64,000 bases of DNA from JAFKFJ01 sp963786445 (GCA_963786445.1 CAWAZU010000025.1:124001-188000), one strand, 5' to 3'. Counted from the first letter of the stretch, positions 46,320 to 58,385 are shown. Notes: generated by a model not told the origin, from the letters alone. A program made the numbers and translations.

Positions 46320-49118
46320 TCACCCCATCGCGCCGACCTCGTGCGACACCGCTGTGCCGATCTCGCGCACCAGCGCGAACAGCCGCGCCATCGGCGCGAA
46401 AATCTCGGCATGCTCCCGCGCATACGCGGCGGCGGCCCGCGGTGCGCGCGGCTCGGAGTAATCGCGGTCCGCCGCCGGGTCGGGCGTGGAAGGAAAAACT
46501 TCCGCCAGAAACGCCAGCGCCGACGGCACGTCCAGCCGCAGGATGCGCTGATCGAGCGCCGCGCGCGTCACACCGTGGCGCGGCGAGAAATCCGGGATCG
46601 CGCTCGCCAGCAGCCAGATGCGATGCACCAGCGCCAGCCGCAGCGAATGCAGCAGCAACTCGCGATCGGCCAGCCGCGGCGCCTCCGGCCAGACCGCGCG
46701 CAGGCTGACATGGTCGGCCTGGATGCGGCGGAACATCGCCTGCGCCTGCGCCCACAGATCGAGCCGCTCCAGCGCCCGTGCCACCGCGACCAGCGCCTGC
46801 CGCCGCCCGGGGATGCGCGCATGCGCGGCGCGGTCGAGCCACATACCGGGGTCGAGCGTATCGACGACGGCGCGCAGCACGTCGAGGTCGGAATGCGCCA
46901 GCGCGTGCGCCGGCAAAGCGAGCGCGTTGCGAAACCGCGCGCTGCGCTCGCGCAGTTCCACAAAAGTCTCCGGGTGGCGCGCGGCGGCGCCGCCGAGGCC
47001 TTGCAGCGTGTTCGCCAACCAGCCGAGCTGATGCAGGATGGCGTTGTTCGGGATCGCGCGCAGCTCGCGCGGATGGCGGATCATCGCCGGCCCCGCCATG
47101 CCGTCCGCCTGCCGCGCCGACGGGCGCGAGCCGGATTTGTCGAGCAGCGCCGGCCCGAACGCGCCCAGCAGCGCCGCATAGCCGGCGTCGTCCACCAGTT
47201 CCTGCATCCCCGCCCGGCAGGTCGCAAAAAAATCGGCGGAGAAATCCGCCTCGTCATAGATCGGGTCGGGCGGCGGCGCCGGATCGGGCGGAAAAGCGTG
47301 CTCGGCGATCCGTGCCACCGTCGCTTCGGCGAGTTCCGGCGTGCCGAACAGCAGATAGCCGTCGCCGCCCTGGAACGCCAACTCCTCGCGCGTCGCGATC
47401 CCCGCCGCCGCGAGCGCCCGCCGCGCGGTCGGCGGCGAGAGATAGGCGAGCCGGTCGCCCAGCGACCCCGGATGCGCGCCGCGCCCGACGCTTTCGCCAT
47501 GCGTGTCGAACAGCAGCACCTCGATCCCGGTCAGGCCGTGACGGGTCAGCGCGCCGACCAGCTTTAGCCGCAGCCGCTCGATCAGGTAGGTCGCGGCGAG
47601 CGGGCCGATATAGCGCCCGGAATCGGAATAGCCGAACTGGATCGCCAGCCGCCCGGTGGCCTGCAAGTAGGCGCGCCAGTGCGGGCTGCGCAGCGCCTCC
47701 TCCAGCACGCGCACGCCGGACTCCAGCGCCTCCGCGGTCTCGAAGAGAGGAGAAATCTCGATCATCCGCTCGACGCCGAACAGGCGCGCGAGCCACAGGC
47801 AGGCGAGCAGCGTGTAGCCGGATTCGGTCTCGGCGATCAGGAAGCGCACCGGCGTGGCGCCGTCGATGTGTTTGACGAGCTGAGCGACCGTCATCATCAG
47901 CCGCGCTGCCGACGCGCCCTCGGCCAGCAGCGCGCCGAAATCCACCGGCACCGGCACGACCGCATCGAGCGCGGCGTTGATGGCGCCGAGCAGCACGCGC
48001 CGTCGCGACGGGTCCTCCGGCGGGTCGGCCAGGCCGAGGCGCTGGCGCACCGCGTTATGGAGCTGCGACGAATTCAGCCGCACATGCGTGTGCGCCAGCC
48101 CCAGCCCGTGCGACCGCAGCCCCGCCCGCGCCACCGCCAGCGCCATCCGCGCCTCCGCCGGCGCGGCGGCGATGGCGTCGCGGAACAGCGCATCGAGCGG
48201 CGCCGGCGAGGTCAGCGCCGCCTCGCGCCGCTCGACCAGGGCATGGGCGAAGGCGGCGGTGGCGTCGGGTTCGCCGCCGGCGGGGGCGGCGGCGCGCTGC
48301 GCCTCGACCGCCTCCAGCGCCGCCGCAACGCGCGCCGCGATGGCGGCGCCCTCGGGCAGCGGCGCAACCTGCGCGTGCAACCGCGCGAGTTGCAGCCGCT
48401 TCATCTCCAGCCGCAGGCGCAGCGTGTCCCACCAGCCGATATCGGTGCGTCCGTCGGTGTCGTAGCCGACCCAGCTGGTCAGGATCACCGGCGCCGGCAC
48501 GATCTCGGTCCAGCGGTTCGGCCAGGAGGCGCGCGCGGCGGACAGGATCGCTGCGGTCAGCGCATCCAGCGCGTCGCGCCCGTGCGCGATGGCGCGCGCC
48601 GCCTGCGCGAACTCTTGCTCCAGCGTCACCCCCGGCGAGCGGTGCGAGGCGAAGCAGACTTCCGGTGCCCGCCCGCTCGCCGTCTCGGCCAGCGCCTGGC
48701 CGATCTCGGCGGGCAGCGAAAAGGTGGGGTGGGCGGTGAACACGGCGGCGAAGCGCGGACGCTCCACCAGCGCGCGGAACCTCGCGAGCGGCACCGGACT
48801 GTCGGCCGGGTCGGGGCGGACCAGCCGCTCGGCCAGCTGCGCCATCGCCCGCCGCGTCGCCGCCGTGTCGGTGCCGCCGACATAGGCAGCGAGCCGCGCC
48901 GCCCGGCCGGCAAACGCGGCATCGCGCAGGTGGCGGACCAGCCCCTCGATCTCCTCCGGCGTCATCGCCCCGGCGTCGATCCGGCGCGACACGGCGAGCG
49001 CGATCGACAGCACCGGGTTGCCGAACGGGTCGGCGTCGTGGCTCTCGCGCAGGCGCGCGGTCAGCGCGAGCAGGTCGCGGGCCAGGGCAGGCACGGTCGC
49101 GAGCGCCGGATGCTGCAT
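46320..49118 (-). CDS. ppc: Divergent phosphoenolpyruvate carboxylase
   Basis: A 932-residue PEPC-family protein. Recognisable anchors: VFTAHPT (126-132, catalytic His), VAETESGYTLL-like region, ISPLFETAEALESG (matches the APLFET motif), IQFGYSDSGRYIG (GYSDS), DTHGESVGRGAHPG (in place of FHGRGGTVGRGGGP) and LRAIPNNAILHQLGW (in place of RAIPW). SWVGYDTDGRTDIG replaces GGDRDGNP. So the fold and several active-site positions are kept, but other conserved residues differ. Start at the ATG at 49118; further upstream codons overlap the divergent DUF445 gene. Anaplerotic oxaloacetate formation is the family reaction; activity here needs caution. Confidence 0.75.
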   Translation of the reverse strand: MQHPALATVPALARDLLALTARLRESHDADPFGNPVLSIALAVSRRIDAGAMTPEEIEGLVRHLRDAAFAGRAARLAAYVGGTDTAATRRAMAQLAERLVRPDPADSPVPLARFRALVERPRFAAVFTAHPTFSLPAEIGQALAETASGRAPEVCFASHRSPGVTLEQEFAQAARAIAHGRDALDALTAAILSAARASWPNRWTEIVPAPVILTSWVGYDTDGRTDIGWWDTLRLRLEMKRLQLARLHAQVAPLPEGAAIAARVAAALEAVEAQRAAAPAGGEPDATAAFAHALVERREAALTSPAPLDALFRDAIAAAPAEARMALAVARAGLRSHGLGLAHTHVRLNSSQLHNAVRQRLGLADPPEDPSRRRVLLGAINAALDAVVPVPVDFGALLAEGASAARLMMTVAQLVKHIDGATPVRFLIAETESGYTLLACLWLARLFGVERMIEISPLFETAEALESGVRVLEEALRSPHWRAYLQATGRLAIQFGYSDSGRYIGPLAATYLIERLRLKLVGALTRHGLTGIEVLLFDTHGESVGRGAHPGSLGDRLAYLSPPTARRALAAAGIATREELAFQGGDGYLLFGTPELAEATVARIAEHAFPPDPAPPPDPIYDEADFSADFFATCRAGMQELVDDAGYAALLGAFGPALLDKSGSRPSARQADGMAGPAMIRHPRELRAIPNNAILHQLGWLANTLQGLGGAAARHPETFVELRERSARFRNALALPAHALAHSDLDVLRAVVDTLDPGMWLDRAAHARIPGRRQALVAVARALERLDLWAQAQAMFRRIQADHVSLRAVWPEAPRLADRELLLHSLRLALVHRIWLLASAIPDFSPRHGVTRAALDQRILRLDVPSALAFLAEVFPSTPDPAADRDYSEPRAPRAAAAYAREHAEIFAPMARLFALVREIGTAVSHEVGAMG

Positions 49119-49215
49119 GTGCGAAGTGTGCCCGGATGATGCCGCGCGCGCAACGGGCGTGGTCGCGGCTCGGCTTGCCGCAGAACCGGCATGGCGTGGT
49201 AGCGTCTTTTCCCGC

Positions 49216-50517
49216 ATGGACGCTTCCCCGTTCCACCCCCCGGTGGCGAGCGAGTCGGACGCCGACCGCGCCGCGCGGCGCACGCTCGCCCGGCACAAGG
49301 CGTTCGCGACTGCGCTGCTCGTGCTGATGGCGATCGTGACGCTGGCGAGCTACGCGCTGCCGGCGGGCTTCGCCACCGCGGTGCTGCAGGCGGCGGCGAA
49401 GGCGGGGTTCGTCGGCGGCATTGCCGACTGGTTCGCCGTCACCGCGCTGTTTCGCCATCCGCTCGGCCTGCCGATCCCGCACACCGCCATCATCCCGGCG
49501 CAGAAAGTGCGGCTCGGCCGCGCGCTCGGCCGCTTCGTCGCCAACCACGTGTTCACCGACGCGGACGTGCGGCGCATGATCGGCCGCATCGACCTCGCCG
49601 GCATCGTCGCGCGCTTCCTCGCCGACCCGGCGGCGACCCGCCCGGCGGCGGAGGCGCTGGCGGCGATGCTGCCGCGGCTGCTGGCGAGCGTGGAGGACGG
49701 CCGCGCGCGCCGCCTGCTCGCCCGCATCGTGCCGCGCGTGGTCGGCGGCCCGGCGGCCGGGCGCGTGGTCGCTGCGGCGCTGCGCAAGCTGGTGGAGGGC
49801 GAGCGGCACCAGGAGGTGTTCGGCTTCATCCTGTCGCGGCTGAAGCTGGTGCTCGCCGAACGCGAGGACGCGCTGCGGCGCGTGATCGAGGAGCGGGTGC
49901 GCGAGCAGGGCGGCGTGCTGGTCGGCTGGGCGCTCGGCGCCTCGATCGCGCGGCGGGTGCTGTCGCAGATCAACGCCGAACTCGACAAGATGGAAGCCAC
50001 CGGCTCCGAACTCCGCGCCGCCTTCGACGAGTGGATGCGCCGCGAGATCGCGCGCATCGAGGACGACCCCGACCGTGCCGCGGAAATCGGCCGCGCGCTG
50101 CGCCGCGCGCTGGCGCACGAGACGATCCAGGGCTGGGCGCGCGACGTGTGGTCGCGGCTGCGGCTGGCGCTGGAGGCCGATGCGGCAAGACCCAATGGCC
50201 ACACGCTGGCAGCGATCGAGAGCGCGCTCGGCAATTTCGGCACGCTGCTCGTCGCCGACCCGGCGGCGCGGGCACGGCTGCAACGCGCGGTGGAGGGGGT
50301 GATCGCGAGCCTGCTGCCGTCGGCGCAGGCCTCGGTCGCGGACTTCATCGCCGATGTGGTGGCGAACTGGGACGCCGCGACCATCACCGACAAGCTGGAA
50401 CTGCGCGTCGGCCGCGACCTGCAATACGTGCGCGTCAACGGCACGCTGGTCGGTTTTCTGGTCGGCGGGCTGGCCTATGCGCTGCTGCGCGCGGCGTTCG
50501 GGCCGGTCGCGTTCTGA
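49216..50517 (+). CDS. DUF445 (YjiN-like) membrane protein
   Basis: A 433-residue DUF445 protein. The N-terminal TM segment (FATALLVLMAIVTLASYAL) is followed by the family hallmark GGIADWFAVTALFRHPLGLP and IPHTAIIPAQKVRLGRALG. A long helical middle follows, and a C-terminal TM segment (GTLVGFLVGGLAYALL). Function of the family is not established. Divergent from ppc over 97 bp. Confidence 0.88.
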   Translation: MDASPFHPPVASESDADRAARRTLARHKAFATALLVLMAIVTLASYALPAGFATAVLQAAAKAGFVGGIADWFAVTALFRHPLGLPIPHTAIIPAQKVRLGRALGRFVANHVFTDADVRRMIGRIDLAGIVARFLADPAATRPAAEALAAMLPRLLASVEDGRARRLLARIVPRVVGGPAAGRVVAAALRKLVEGERHQEVFGFILSRLKLVLAEREDALRRVIEERVREQGGVLVGWALGASIARRVLSQINAELDKMEATGSELRAAFDEWMRREIARIEDDPDRAAEIGRALRRALAHETIQGWARDVWSRLRLALEADAARPNGHTLAAIESALGNFGTLLVADPAARARLQRAVEGVIASLLPSAQASVADFIADVVANWDAATITDKLELRVGRDLQYVRVNGTLVGFLVGGLAYALLRAAFGPVAF

Positions 50518-50538
50518 GGCGAATCAAGCCATACGTTT

Positions 50539-50597
50539 GGGGTGGGCGTTGTCAGCGGCGTCGGGGTAAGAACTCCGGCTCGGCCAATGCCCACCCC
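50539..50597. repeat. 12-bp inverted repeat with 35-bp interior
   Basis: GGGGTGGGCGTT (50539-50550) and AATGCCCACCCC (50586-50597) pair over 12 bp with one G-U. It lies between the DUF445 gene and an unrecognised, less GC-rich ORF. It could be a transcription terminator without a T-tract, or a boundary of inserted DNA. Confidence 0.5.
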
Positions 50598-50688
50598 AGC
50601 CGCTCGGGAGGGGATGGGGTATTCGTTGCGACTATGCCTCTTCAAGCACGTTAGCGTGGCCCGTTAGGTCGAAGTCACTCCGGTCGAG

Positions 50689-51543
50689 ATGGTCCGCAAG
50701 CTCGATGACGCCGATTTTCGCGCCTGGCGCATGATGCTGGAGCCAGACGATTTCGCCATTACCGATGGCGAGCCCGACCCGGCGCCGACCGACCTCGTGG
50801 ACCCGAATGTCTGGCACGGCATCATGGACATCGCCGACGACGTGGCGATCCGCACCACGTCTTATCAGGGCAGCCGTGTGGGCTTGCTGTATGAGCTTTG
50901 GGGCGGCTGGCTTGAAGTGATGCCCGAGGGGAGCATCGTTGGCTATGCCATGCTCGACTGTGCCGACGACTTCTCGGCAAGCATTCTGTCGCTGCTGCAC
51001 GGCTTCTACCGGCAGGCCGTTGCGAGCCTGCGGAGCGCGTTGGAGGTAATGGTCTTCGCCTGCGACTGCCAAATGCGCGGCGACGCGAGGCGCTGGGAAA
51101 CCTCGGAGAGGGGCGAAGACATGCACTTCGTGCATGTTCGGCACCGGCTACGCACCACCGTCGCGGTGGAGGCGCTGGAGGACAAGGCAAGGACCGCCAC
51201 TGGCCGCACCATGTTCGACGACAAGAACGGGACTGACCCAGGCGGCTGGGTTACCGCGCTCTATGGGCGCCTCTCGAGTTTCGCCCATGCCCGCGGTGAC
51301 CTGTCCAATGCCCGCATTTGGCAAAGCAACGGACCGATCTATAGTGCGCGCGGCATGAAGCTGAGCTATCACAGTTACCTTGAGACCTACGCGCTCCTGC
51401 TCTTGTTGGCGAAAATCGCGCAACCGCAGCTCGCTATGCCGAAACAGGCTGCTGTTCTATTTTACTATGACAGCCGCCGGCGGTATCTCGGGCCGCCGGA
51501 CCGGAGGCTGTGCGGCTTCCTCAAGACGGAGGTTTTTGGCTGA
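50689..51543 (+). CDS. Hypothetical protein, helical, possibly HEPN-like
   Basis: A 284-residue protein I do not recognise. The middle (FSASILSLLHGFYRQAVASL then RSALEVMVFACDC) is helical and amphipathic, and a later LYGRLSSFAHARGDLSNARI has the Arg/His-containing pattern seen in some HEPN-like or DUF5677-like proteins; this is a weak resemblance. Codon use is less GC-rich than the flanking DUF445 and secA genes, suggesting transfer. The ATG at 50689 has a poor ribosome binding site, so the start is uncertain. The next gene's upstream block begins 17 bp after its stop. Confidence 0.6.
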   Translation: MVRKLDDADFRAWRMMLEPDDFAITDGEPDPAPTDLVDPNVWHGIMDIADDVAIRTTSYQGSRVGLLYELWGGWLEVMPEGSIVGYAMLDCADDFSASILSLLHGFYRQAVASLRSALEVMVFACDCQMRGDARRWETSERGEDMHFVHVRHRLRTTVAVEALEDKARTATGRTMFDDKNGTDPGGWVTALYGRLSSFAHARGDLSNARIWQSNGPIYSARGMKLSYHSYLETYALLLLLAKIAQPQLAMPKQAAVLFYYDSRRRYLGPPDRRLCGFLKTEVFG

Positions 51544-51559
51544 CTTCCTGAAAGATCAC

Positions 51560-51598
51560 GCTTGCCCAGCCCTCGGGCTTTGTGTTCCTATTCCGTTC
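51560..51598 (+). promoter_or_regulatory. Upstream block shared by duplicated gene copy B
   Basis: gcttgcccagccc (51560-51572) and a following GTGTT..TATT match the region before copy A. It sits directly after the hypothetical ORF's stop, so any promoter here is compact. Confidence 0.45.
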
Positions 51599-52213
51599 GT
51601 GTCCGCGCCCGCTTCCCTCACCCCGGCCGACCGGTTCGCCCTGATCATCGAGGGGCTGCGCCGGGCCGTTGCCGCGCGCGCCGCTGCGGAGCGGATGGCC
51701 GGGCCGCTCTTGGTGCCGGTCTGGTGCTGGTTGCGCCGTATAGCCAGCCGGTTCGCCGTCCTCGCCGCCCGGCTGCCGGCCAGCACCCTGGCCGCCGCCG
51801 CGTCCGCCCGCCGCCCCGCATCGCCTCGCTGTTCGGCCGCGCGACGCTCCCCGCCGCCCGATCGGGCACGCCGCATTCCGCGGGAGTCTGCCTGGCTCGT
51901 GCGGCTGGTCCCGGAGGCGGCGTCCGCAGCCTCGCAGCTCCGGCATCTGCTTTCCGATCCTGCGATGGTGGCCCTCATCGCTGCGGCTCCGCAAACGGGC
52001 CGCATCCTGCGCCCGCTCTGTCGGATGCTGGGGGTCGGTCCCCCGCTTGGCCTGCTTGCGCCGGCACCCGCTACCGCGGCGGCAGCTCCCCGCCCCGCCG
52101 CTGCCGGCCCAGCGCCTCCGCGCGTGTCGCTCGCCGGCCGGCCGCGCCGCAAGCCGTCTCGACCGGCGCCGTCGGCCCGGCTGCACGCATGCTGCCTGCC
52201 CGTCCCCACCTGA
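51599..52213 (+). CDS. Conserved hypothetical protein, duplicated gene copy B
   Basis: A 204-residue paralog of the protein at 21639. Same opening (LTPADRFALIIEGLRRAVAA), same core ASQLRHLLSDPAMVALIAAA then GRILRPLCRMLGVGP, and a Pro/Ala/Arg-rich basic tail. GTG at 51599 is chosen because it aligns with the start of copy A and lies at the same distance from the shared upstream block. It is convergent with secA. Function unknown. Confidence 0.68.
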   Translation: MSAPASLTPADRFALIIEGLRRAVAARAAAERMAGPLLVPVWCWLRRIASRFAVLAARLPASTLAAAASARRPASPRCSAARRSPPPDRARRIPRESAWLVRLVPEAASAASQLRHLLSDPAMVALIAAAPQTGRILRPLCRMLGVGPPLGLLAPAPATAAAAPRPAAAGPAPPRVSLAGRPRRKPSRPAPSARLHACCLPVPT

Positions 52214-52236
52214 GCGCACGGTGCCCAGCCGCGCGA

Positions 52237-52258
52237 CTATTGTTCCACATATACAACG
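52237..52258. repeat. Downstream motif shared with copy A
   Basis: ATTGTTCCACATATACAAC, 24 bp after the stop of copy B, matches AATGTTCCGACATAGAAAC after copy A. Together with the shared upstream block it frames the duplicated gene. Confidence 0.4.
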
Positions 52259-52291
52259 AACCGGGCGTGCCCACTCCGCGGGTCTTTTCGC

Positions 52292-55024
<2,733 letters not shown>

Positions 55025-55139
55025 GCGAGGAGCCTTCCGGAACGGGCAGCGCCGGCCGCCGCCGGGCCAGCCTGGCGGGCGCCACCGACCCCCGGCCGCC
55101 CGTCCAGCCACCCTGGGGGGCCGTTCTGGTCAGGGCTGT

Positions 55140-55168
55140 CAGATAGGAGCCGCACCGCTCCCGGTCAA
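55140..55168 (-). promoter_or_regulatory. Sigma70-type promoter for secA
   Basis: On the minus strand TTGACC (55163-55168) and TATCTG (55140-55145) are separated by exactly 17 bp, 116 bp before the secA ATG. Confidence 0.55.
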
Positions 55169-55244
55169 CGACGGCGCCCCGGCCCTGCTTGTCGCACCTG
55201 TCCGGTTCCGCCATACATCGCGCCGACTGAGGTAGGGATCGCCC

Positions 55245-56148
55245 ATGCGGAGTTTCAGCTTAACCGTCCTCGGCGTGCTCGCTTGCCTCTGCGGCACGGC
55301 GCTGGCGCAGACCACTCCGGCCCCGGCCCCGGCCCCTGCGCCGGCGGGGCCGCCCGACCCGGTGGTGGCGACGGTGAACGGCACGGCGATCCGGGCCAGC
55401 GACGTGCGCGATGCGATGGCGGGGCTGCCGGCCGAATACCGCAACATGCCGCCGAACATGCTGTTCCCGATGATGCGCGACCAGCTGGTCGATCGCAAGG
55501 CGCTGGTCATGCTGGCGCAGAAGCAGGGGCTGGACAAGGACCCGCAGGTGCAGCGGCAGATGACGCGCGCCGCCGATTCGGCGCTGCAGACCGCGCTGCT
55601 GAGCCGCGCGATCGGCCCCGCAGGTCACCGAGCAGAAGGTCAAGGAGCGCTACGACGCCACCCTCGCCAGCAAGCCCGGCGACGAGGAGGTCCACGCCGC
55701 GCACATCCTGGTCGCCAGCGAGGACGAGGCGAAGAAGATCATCGCCGAGCTGAAGGGCGGGGCGGATTTCGCCCAGCTCGCCAAGCAGCACAGCAGCGAT
55801 CCGGCGGCGGCGCAGGGCGGCGACCTGGGCTGGTTCAAGAAGGGCGACATGCTGCCGGCCTTCGCCGACGCCGCCTTCGCGATGCAGCCGGGCCAGATCA
55901 GCGAGGTGCCGGTGCATACGCAGTACGGCTGGCACGTGATAAAGGTGCTGGGCCGCCGTCAGGCGCCGCCGCCGACCTACGAGCAGTCGCGCGACCAGAT
56001 CCGTCAGGACATGATCCAGGAGGGCGTGCGAAAAATGGTGGCCGAGGCGCGCGAGGGCTTGGCCATCCAGAAATTCAACGCCGACGGCTCGGCGCCGCAG
56101 GCGACCGACAGCGCCGAGCCGCCGGCGCCCGCTGCCGCCAAGCCTTAG
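55245..56148 (+). CDS. Periplasmic parvulin-type peptidylprolyl isomerase, frameshifted
   Basis: About 300 residues. A signal peptide (LTVLGVLACLCGTALAQT) and an N-terminal helical chaperone part (VATVNGTAIRASDVRDAMAG) are followed, in the next frame, by a complete rotamase domain: VHAAHILVASEDEAKKI, FAQLAKQHSSDPAAAQGGDL, GWFKKGDMLPAFADAAF, VHTQYGWHVIKVLG. The break is one extra G at 55614-55615 (LLSRAI then APQVTEQKVK). It folds outer-membrane or periplasmic proteins. It precedes argJ by 11 bp. Confidence 0.85.
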
Positions 56149-56159
56149 CCGGCATCCCG

Positions 56160-57389
56160 GTGGCGCCCGCGCGCTCGCCGCTGGCGGTGGACCTGCCCGC
56201 CCTGCCGCCGCTGGCGGGGGTGCGGCTGGGCGCGGCGGCGGCCGGCCTCCGCTATCAGGGCCGCACCGACCTGGTGATGGCGGAGCTGGCGCCCGGCACC
56301 ACGGTGGCCGGCGTGTTCACGCGCAACCGCTGTCCCGGCGCGCCGGTCGATTGGTGCCGCGCCATCCTGCCGGCGGGGCGGGCGCGGGCGCTGGTGGTGA
56401 ACGCCGGCAACGCCAACGTGTTCGCCGGCCGCGCCGGACGCGAGGCCGCCGAAGCCACCGCAACTTCCGCCGCCGCCCTGGTCGGCTGCACAGCGCAGGA
56501 CGTGTTTCTGGCCTCCACCGGCGTGATCGGCGAGGCGCTGCCGCACGAGCGGCTGACCGCGGCCCTGCCGGCGCTGCACGCACGCCTCGCGCCCGACCTG
56601 TGGGAGGCGGCGGCGCGCGGCATGATGACCACCGACACCTTCCCAAAAGCCGCGACGCGCACTGCACGGATCGGCGGGGCCGCGGTGCGGATCACCGGCA
56701 TCGCCAAGGGCAGCGGCATGATCGCGCCCGACATGGCGACCATGCTGTGCTTCGTGTTCACCGACGCGAAGCTGCCCGCCGCCGCGTTGCAGCCGGCGCT
56801 CAAGCGCGGCGTCGATGCCAGCTTCAACTGCACCACCGTCGATTCCGACACCTCGACCAGCGACACGGTGCTGCTGTTCGCGACCGGCCAGGCGCAGCAC
56901 GACGCGGTGCCGCCGGAGGGCGGCCCGATGCTGCGCGACTTCCGCGAGCGGCTCGCCGAGGTGCTGCACGACCTCGCCCTCGCCGTGGTGCGCGACGGCG
57001 AGGGGGCGCAGAAACTGGTGCGCATCGACGTGGCCGGCGCCGTCTCGGCCCGCTCGGCGCATCGCGTCGCCATGGCGATCGCCAATTCGCCGCTGGTCAA
57101 AACGGCGATCGCCGGCGGGGACGCCAACTGGGGCCGCATCGTCATGGCGGTCGGCAAGGCCGGCGAACCCGCCGACCGCGACCTGCTCTCCGTCGCCGTG
57201 GGCGGCGTGTGGGTGGCGCGCGCGGGCGGTGTCGTGCCCGGCTACGACGAGGCGCCGGTGGTCGCGCACATGCAGGGGCGGGAGATTGCGATTGCCGTCG
57301 ATCTCGGCCTCGGGCGCGGGCGCGCGACCGCGTGGACCTGCGACCTGACGCACGGCTACATCGACATCAACGGCGCGTATCGTTCATAG
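56160..57389 (+). CDS. argJ: Bifunctional glutamate N-acetyltransferase/ornithine acetyltransferase
   Basis: A 409-residue ArgJ. The self-cleavage site is KGSGMIAPDMATML with nucleophile Thr194; cleavage gives the alpha and beta chains. Substrate-site residues appear in GMMTTDTFPKA and in the tail TCDLTHGYIDINGAYRS. It recycles the acetyl group from N-acetylornithine to glutamate in arginine synthesis. Start is GTG at 56160, right after the PPIase stop; the PPIase frame as given would read through into it, which is an artefact of the frameshift. Confidence 0.95.
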   Translation: MAPARSPLAVDLPALPPLAGVRLGAAAAGLRYQGRTDLVMAELAPGTTVAGVFTRNRCPGAPVDWCRAILPAGRARALVVNAGNANVFAGRAGREAAEATATSAAALVGCTAQDVFLASTGVIGEALPHERLTAALPALHARLAPDLWEAAARGMMTTDTFPKAATRTARIGGAAVRITGIAKGSGMIAPDMATMLCFVFTDAKLPAAALQPALKRGVDASFNCTTVDSDTSTSDTVLLFATGQAQHDAVPPEGGPMLRDFRERLAEVLHDLALAVVRDGEGAQKLVRIDVAGAVSARSAHRVAMAIANSPLVKTAIAGGDANWGRIVMAVGKAGEPADRDLLSVAVGGVWVARAGGVVPGYDEAPVVAHMQGREIAIAVDLGLGRGRATAWTCDLTHGYIDINGAYRS

Positions 57390-57400
57390 CCGCCGTGCCC

Positions 57401-57429
57401 TTGACTTTCACCGCGCCGCATTCTTTCTA
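57401..57429 (+). promoter_or_regulatory. Promoter for tRNA-Trp/secE/nusG
   Basis: TTGACT (57401-57406) and TTTCTA (57424-57429), 17 bp apart, lie 48 bp upstream of the tRNA. The -10 is imperfect. Confidence 0.45.
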
Positions 57430-57476
57430 CCGGCGTTCGGACCCGCCGCTTGCGGCGCGGCGGCGGCGGGTTCGCG

Positions 57477-57553
57477 AGGGGTGTAGCTCAATTGGCTAGA
57501 GCGCCGGTCTCCAAAACCGGAGGCTGGGGGTTCGAGACCCTCCACCCCTGCCA
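57477..57553 (+). tRNA. tRNA-Trp (anticodon CCA)
   Basis: 77 nt including the encoded CCA end. Acceptor AGGGGTG/CACCCCT, anticodon loop CTCCAAA giving CCA, T loop TTCGAGA. Followed by secE and nusG, the common bacterial order. Confidence 0.97.
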
Positions 57554-57624
57554 CCAGGCCGCCGGCGCGCGCGGGGCGGCGTGGGAATTTTTCCCGAACT
57601 CTTTTCGGAAGGTTTTGACGGAGC

Positions 57625-57831
57625 ATGAGCGGCGAAGCATTTAACCCGGCTAAATTCGTCCGCGAGGTGCGCGCCGAAATGGCCCGCGTCACCTGGCCGT
57701 CGCGGCGGGAGACGCTGGTAACCACCGGCCTCGTGCTGGCAATGGCGGCATTGACCACCGTTTATTTCTTCGTCACCGACCAGGTGATCGGCGTTGCCGT
57801 GCGCGCGTTGTTCGGCGGCACGGGCGTCTGA
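57625..57831 (+). CDS. secE: Preprotein translocase subunit SecE
   Basis: A 68-residue SecE of the short single-TM type: FVREVRAEMARVTWPSRRET is the conserved amphipathic helix and TTGLVLAMAALTTVYFFVTD the membrane span. It stabilises SecY. GGAGC precedes the ATG. nusG begins 14 bp downstream. Confidence 0.95.
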   Translation: MSGEAFNPAKFVREVRAEMARVTWPSRRETLVTTGLVLAMAALTTVYFFVTDQVIGVAVRALFGGTGV

Positions 57832-57845
57832 GGCAGGAGCCGGGC

Positions 57846-58376
57846 ATGGCCAAGCGCTGGTACGTCGTCCACGTCTATTCGGGCTTCGAGAAGAAGATCG
57901 CCCAGCAGATCAAGGAGCAGGCGGGGCAGAAGGGCCTCGGCGAGCAGATCGACGAGGTGATGGTGCCGTCGGAGGAGGTGGTGGAACTGCGCCGCGGCCA
58001 GAAGGTCAACGCCGAGCGCAAGTTCTTCCCCGGCTACGTGCTGGTGAAGATGGAGCTGAGCGACGAGGCGTGGCATCTGGTGAAGGACACGCCGAAGGTG
58101 ACCGGGTTCCTCGGCACCAAGCTGCGCCCGACGCCGATTTCGGACGCCGAGGCCGAGCGCATTCTCAAGCAGGCGCAGGAAGGCGTGGAGCGTCCGCGGC
58201 CGTCGGTGCTGTTCGAGATCGGCGAGCAGGTGCGTGTCGCCGACGGTCCGTTCACCAGCTTCAACGGCACCGTCGAGGAGGTGGACGAGGAGAAGGGACG
58301 TGTGAAGGTCAGCGTCTCGATCTTCGGCCGCTCAACCCCCGTCGAGCTGGAATACGGGCAGGTCGAGAAAGTCTGA
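57846..58376 (+). CDS. nusG: Transcription termination/antitermination factor NusG
   Basis: A 176-residue NusG: NGN domain (RWYVVHVYSGFEKKIAQQIK, FFPGYVLVKMEL, VTGFLGTK) and C-terminal KOW domain (VRVADGPFTSFNGTVEEVDE). Full length, with no insertion. The gene is not followed by rplK; instead a convergent ctrA gene ends 9 bp away. Confidence 0.96.
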   Translation: MAKRWYVVHVYSGFEKKIAQQIKEQAGQKGLGEQIDEVMVPSEEVVELRRGQKVNAERKFFPGYVLVKMELSDEAWHLVKDTPKVTGFLGTKLRPTPISDAEAERILKQAQEGVERPRPSVLFEIGEQVRVADGPFTSFNGTVEEVDEEKGRVKVSVSIFGRSTPVELEYGQVEKV

Positions 58377-58385
58377 CGCGGCGGC

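Noticed and set aside
55245..57389. 714-codon frame joining the PPIase signal peptide to ArgJ
   Set aside because: The middle third is Arg/Gly noise and arises from one extra base at 55614; the rotamase domain is intact in the next frame and argJ has its own start.
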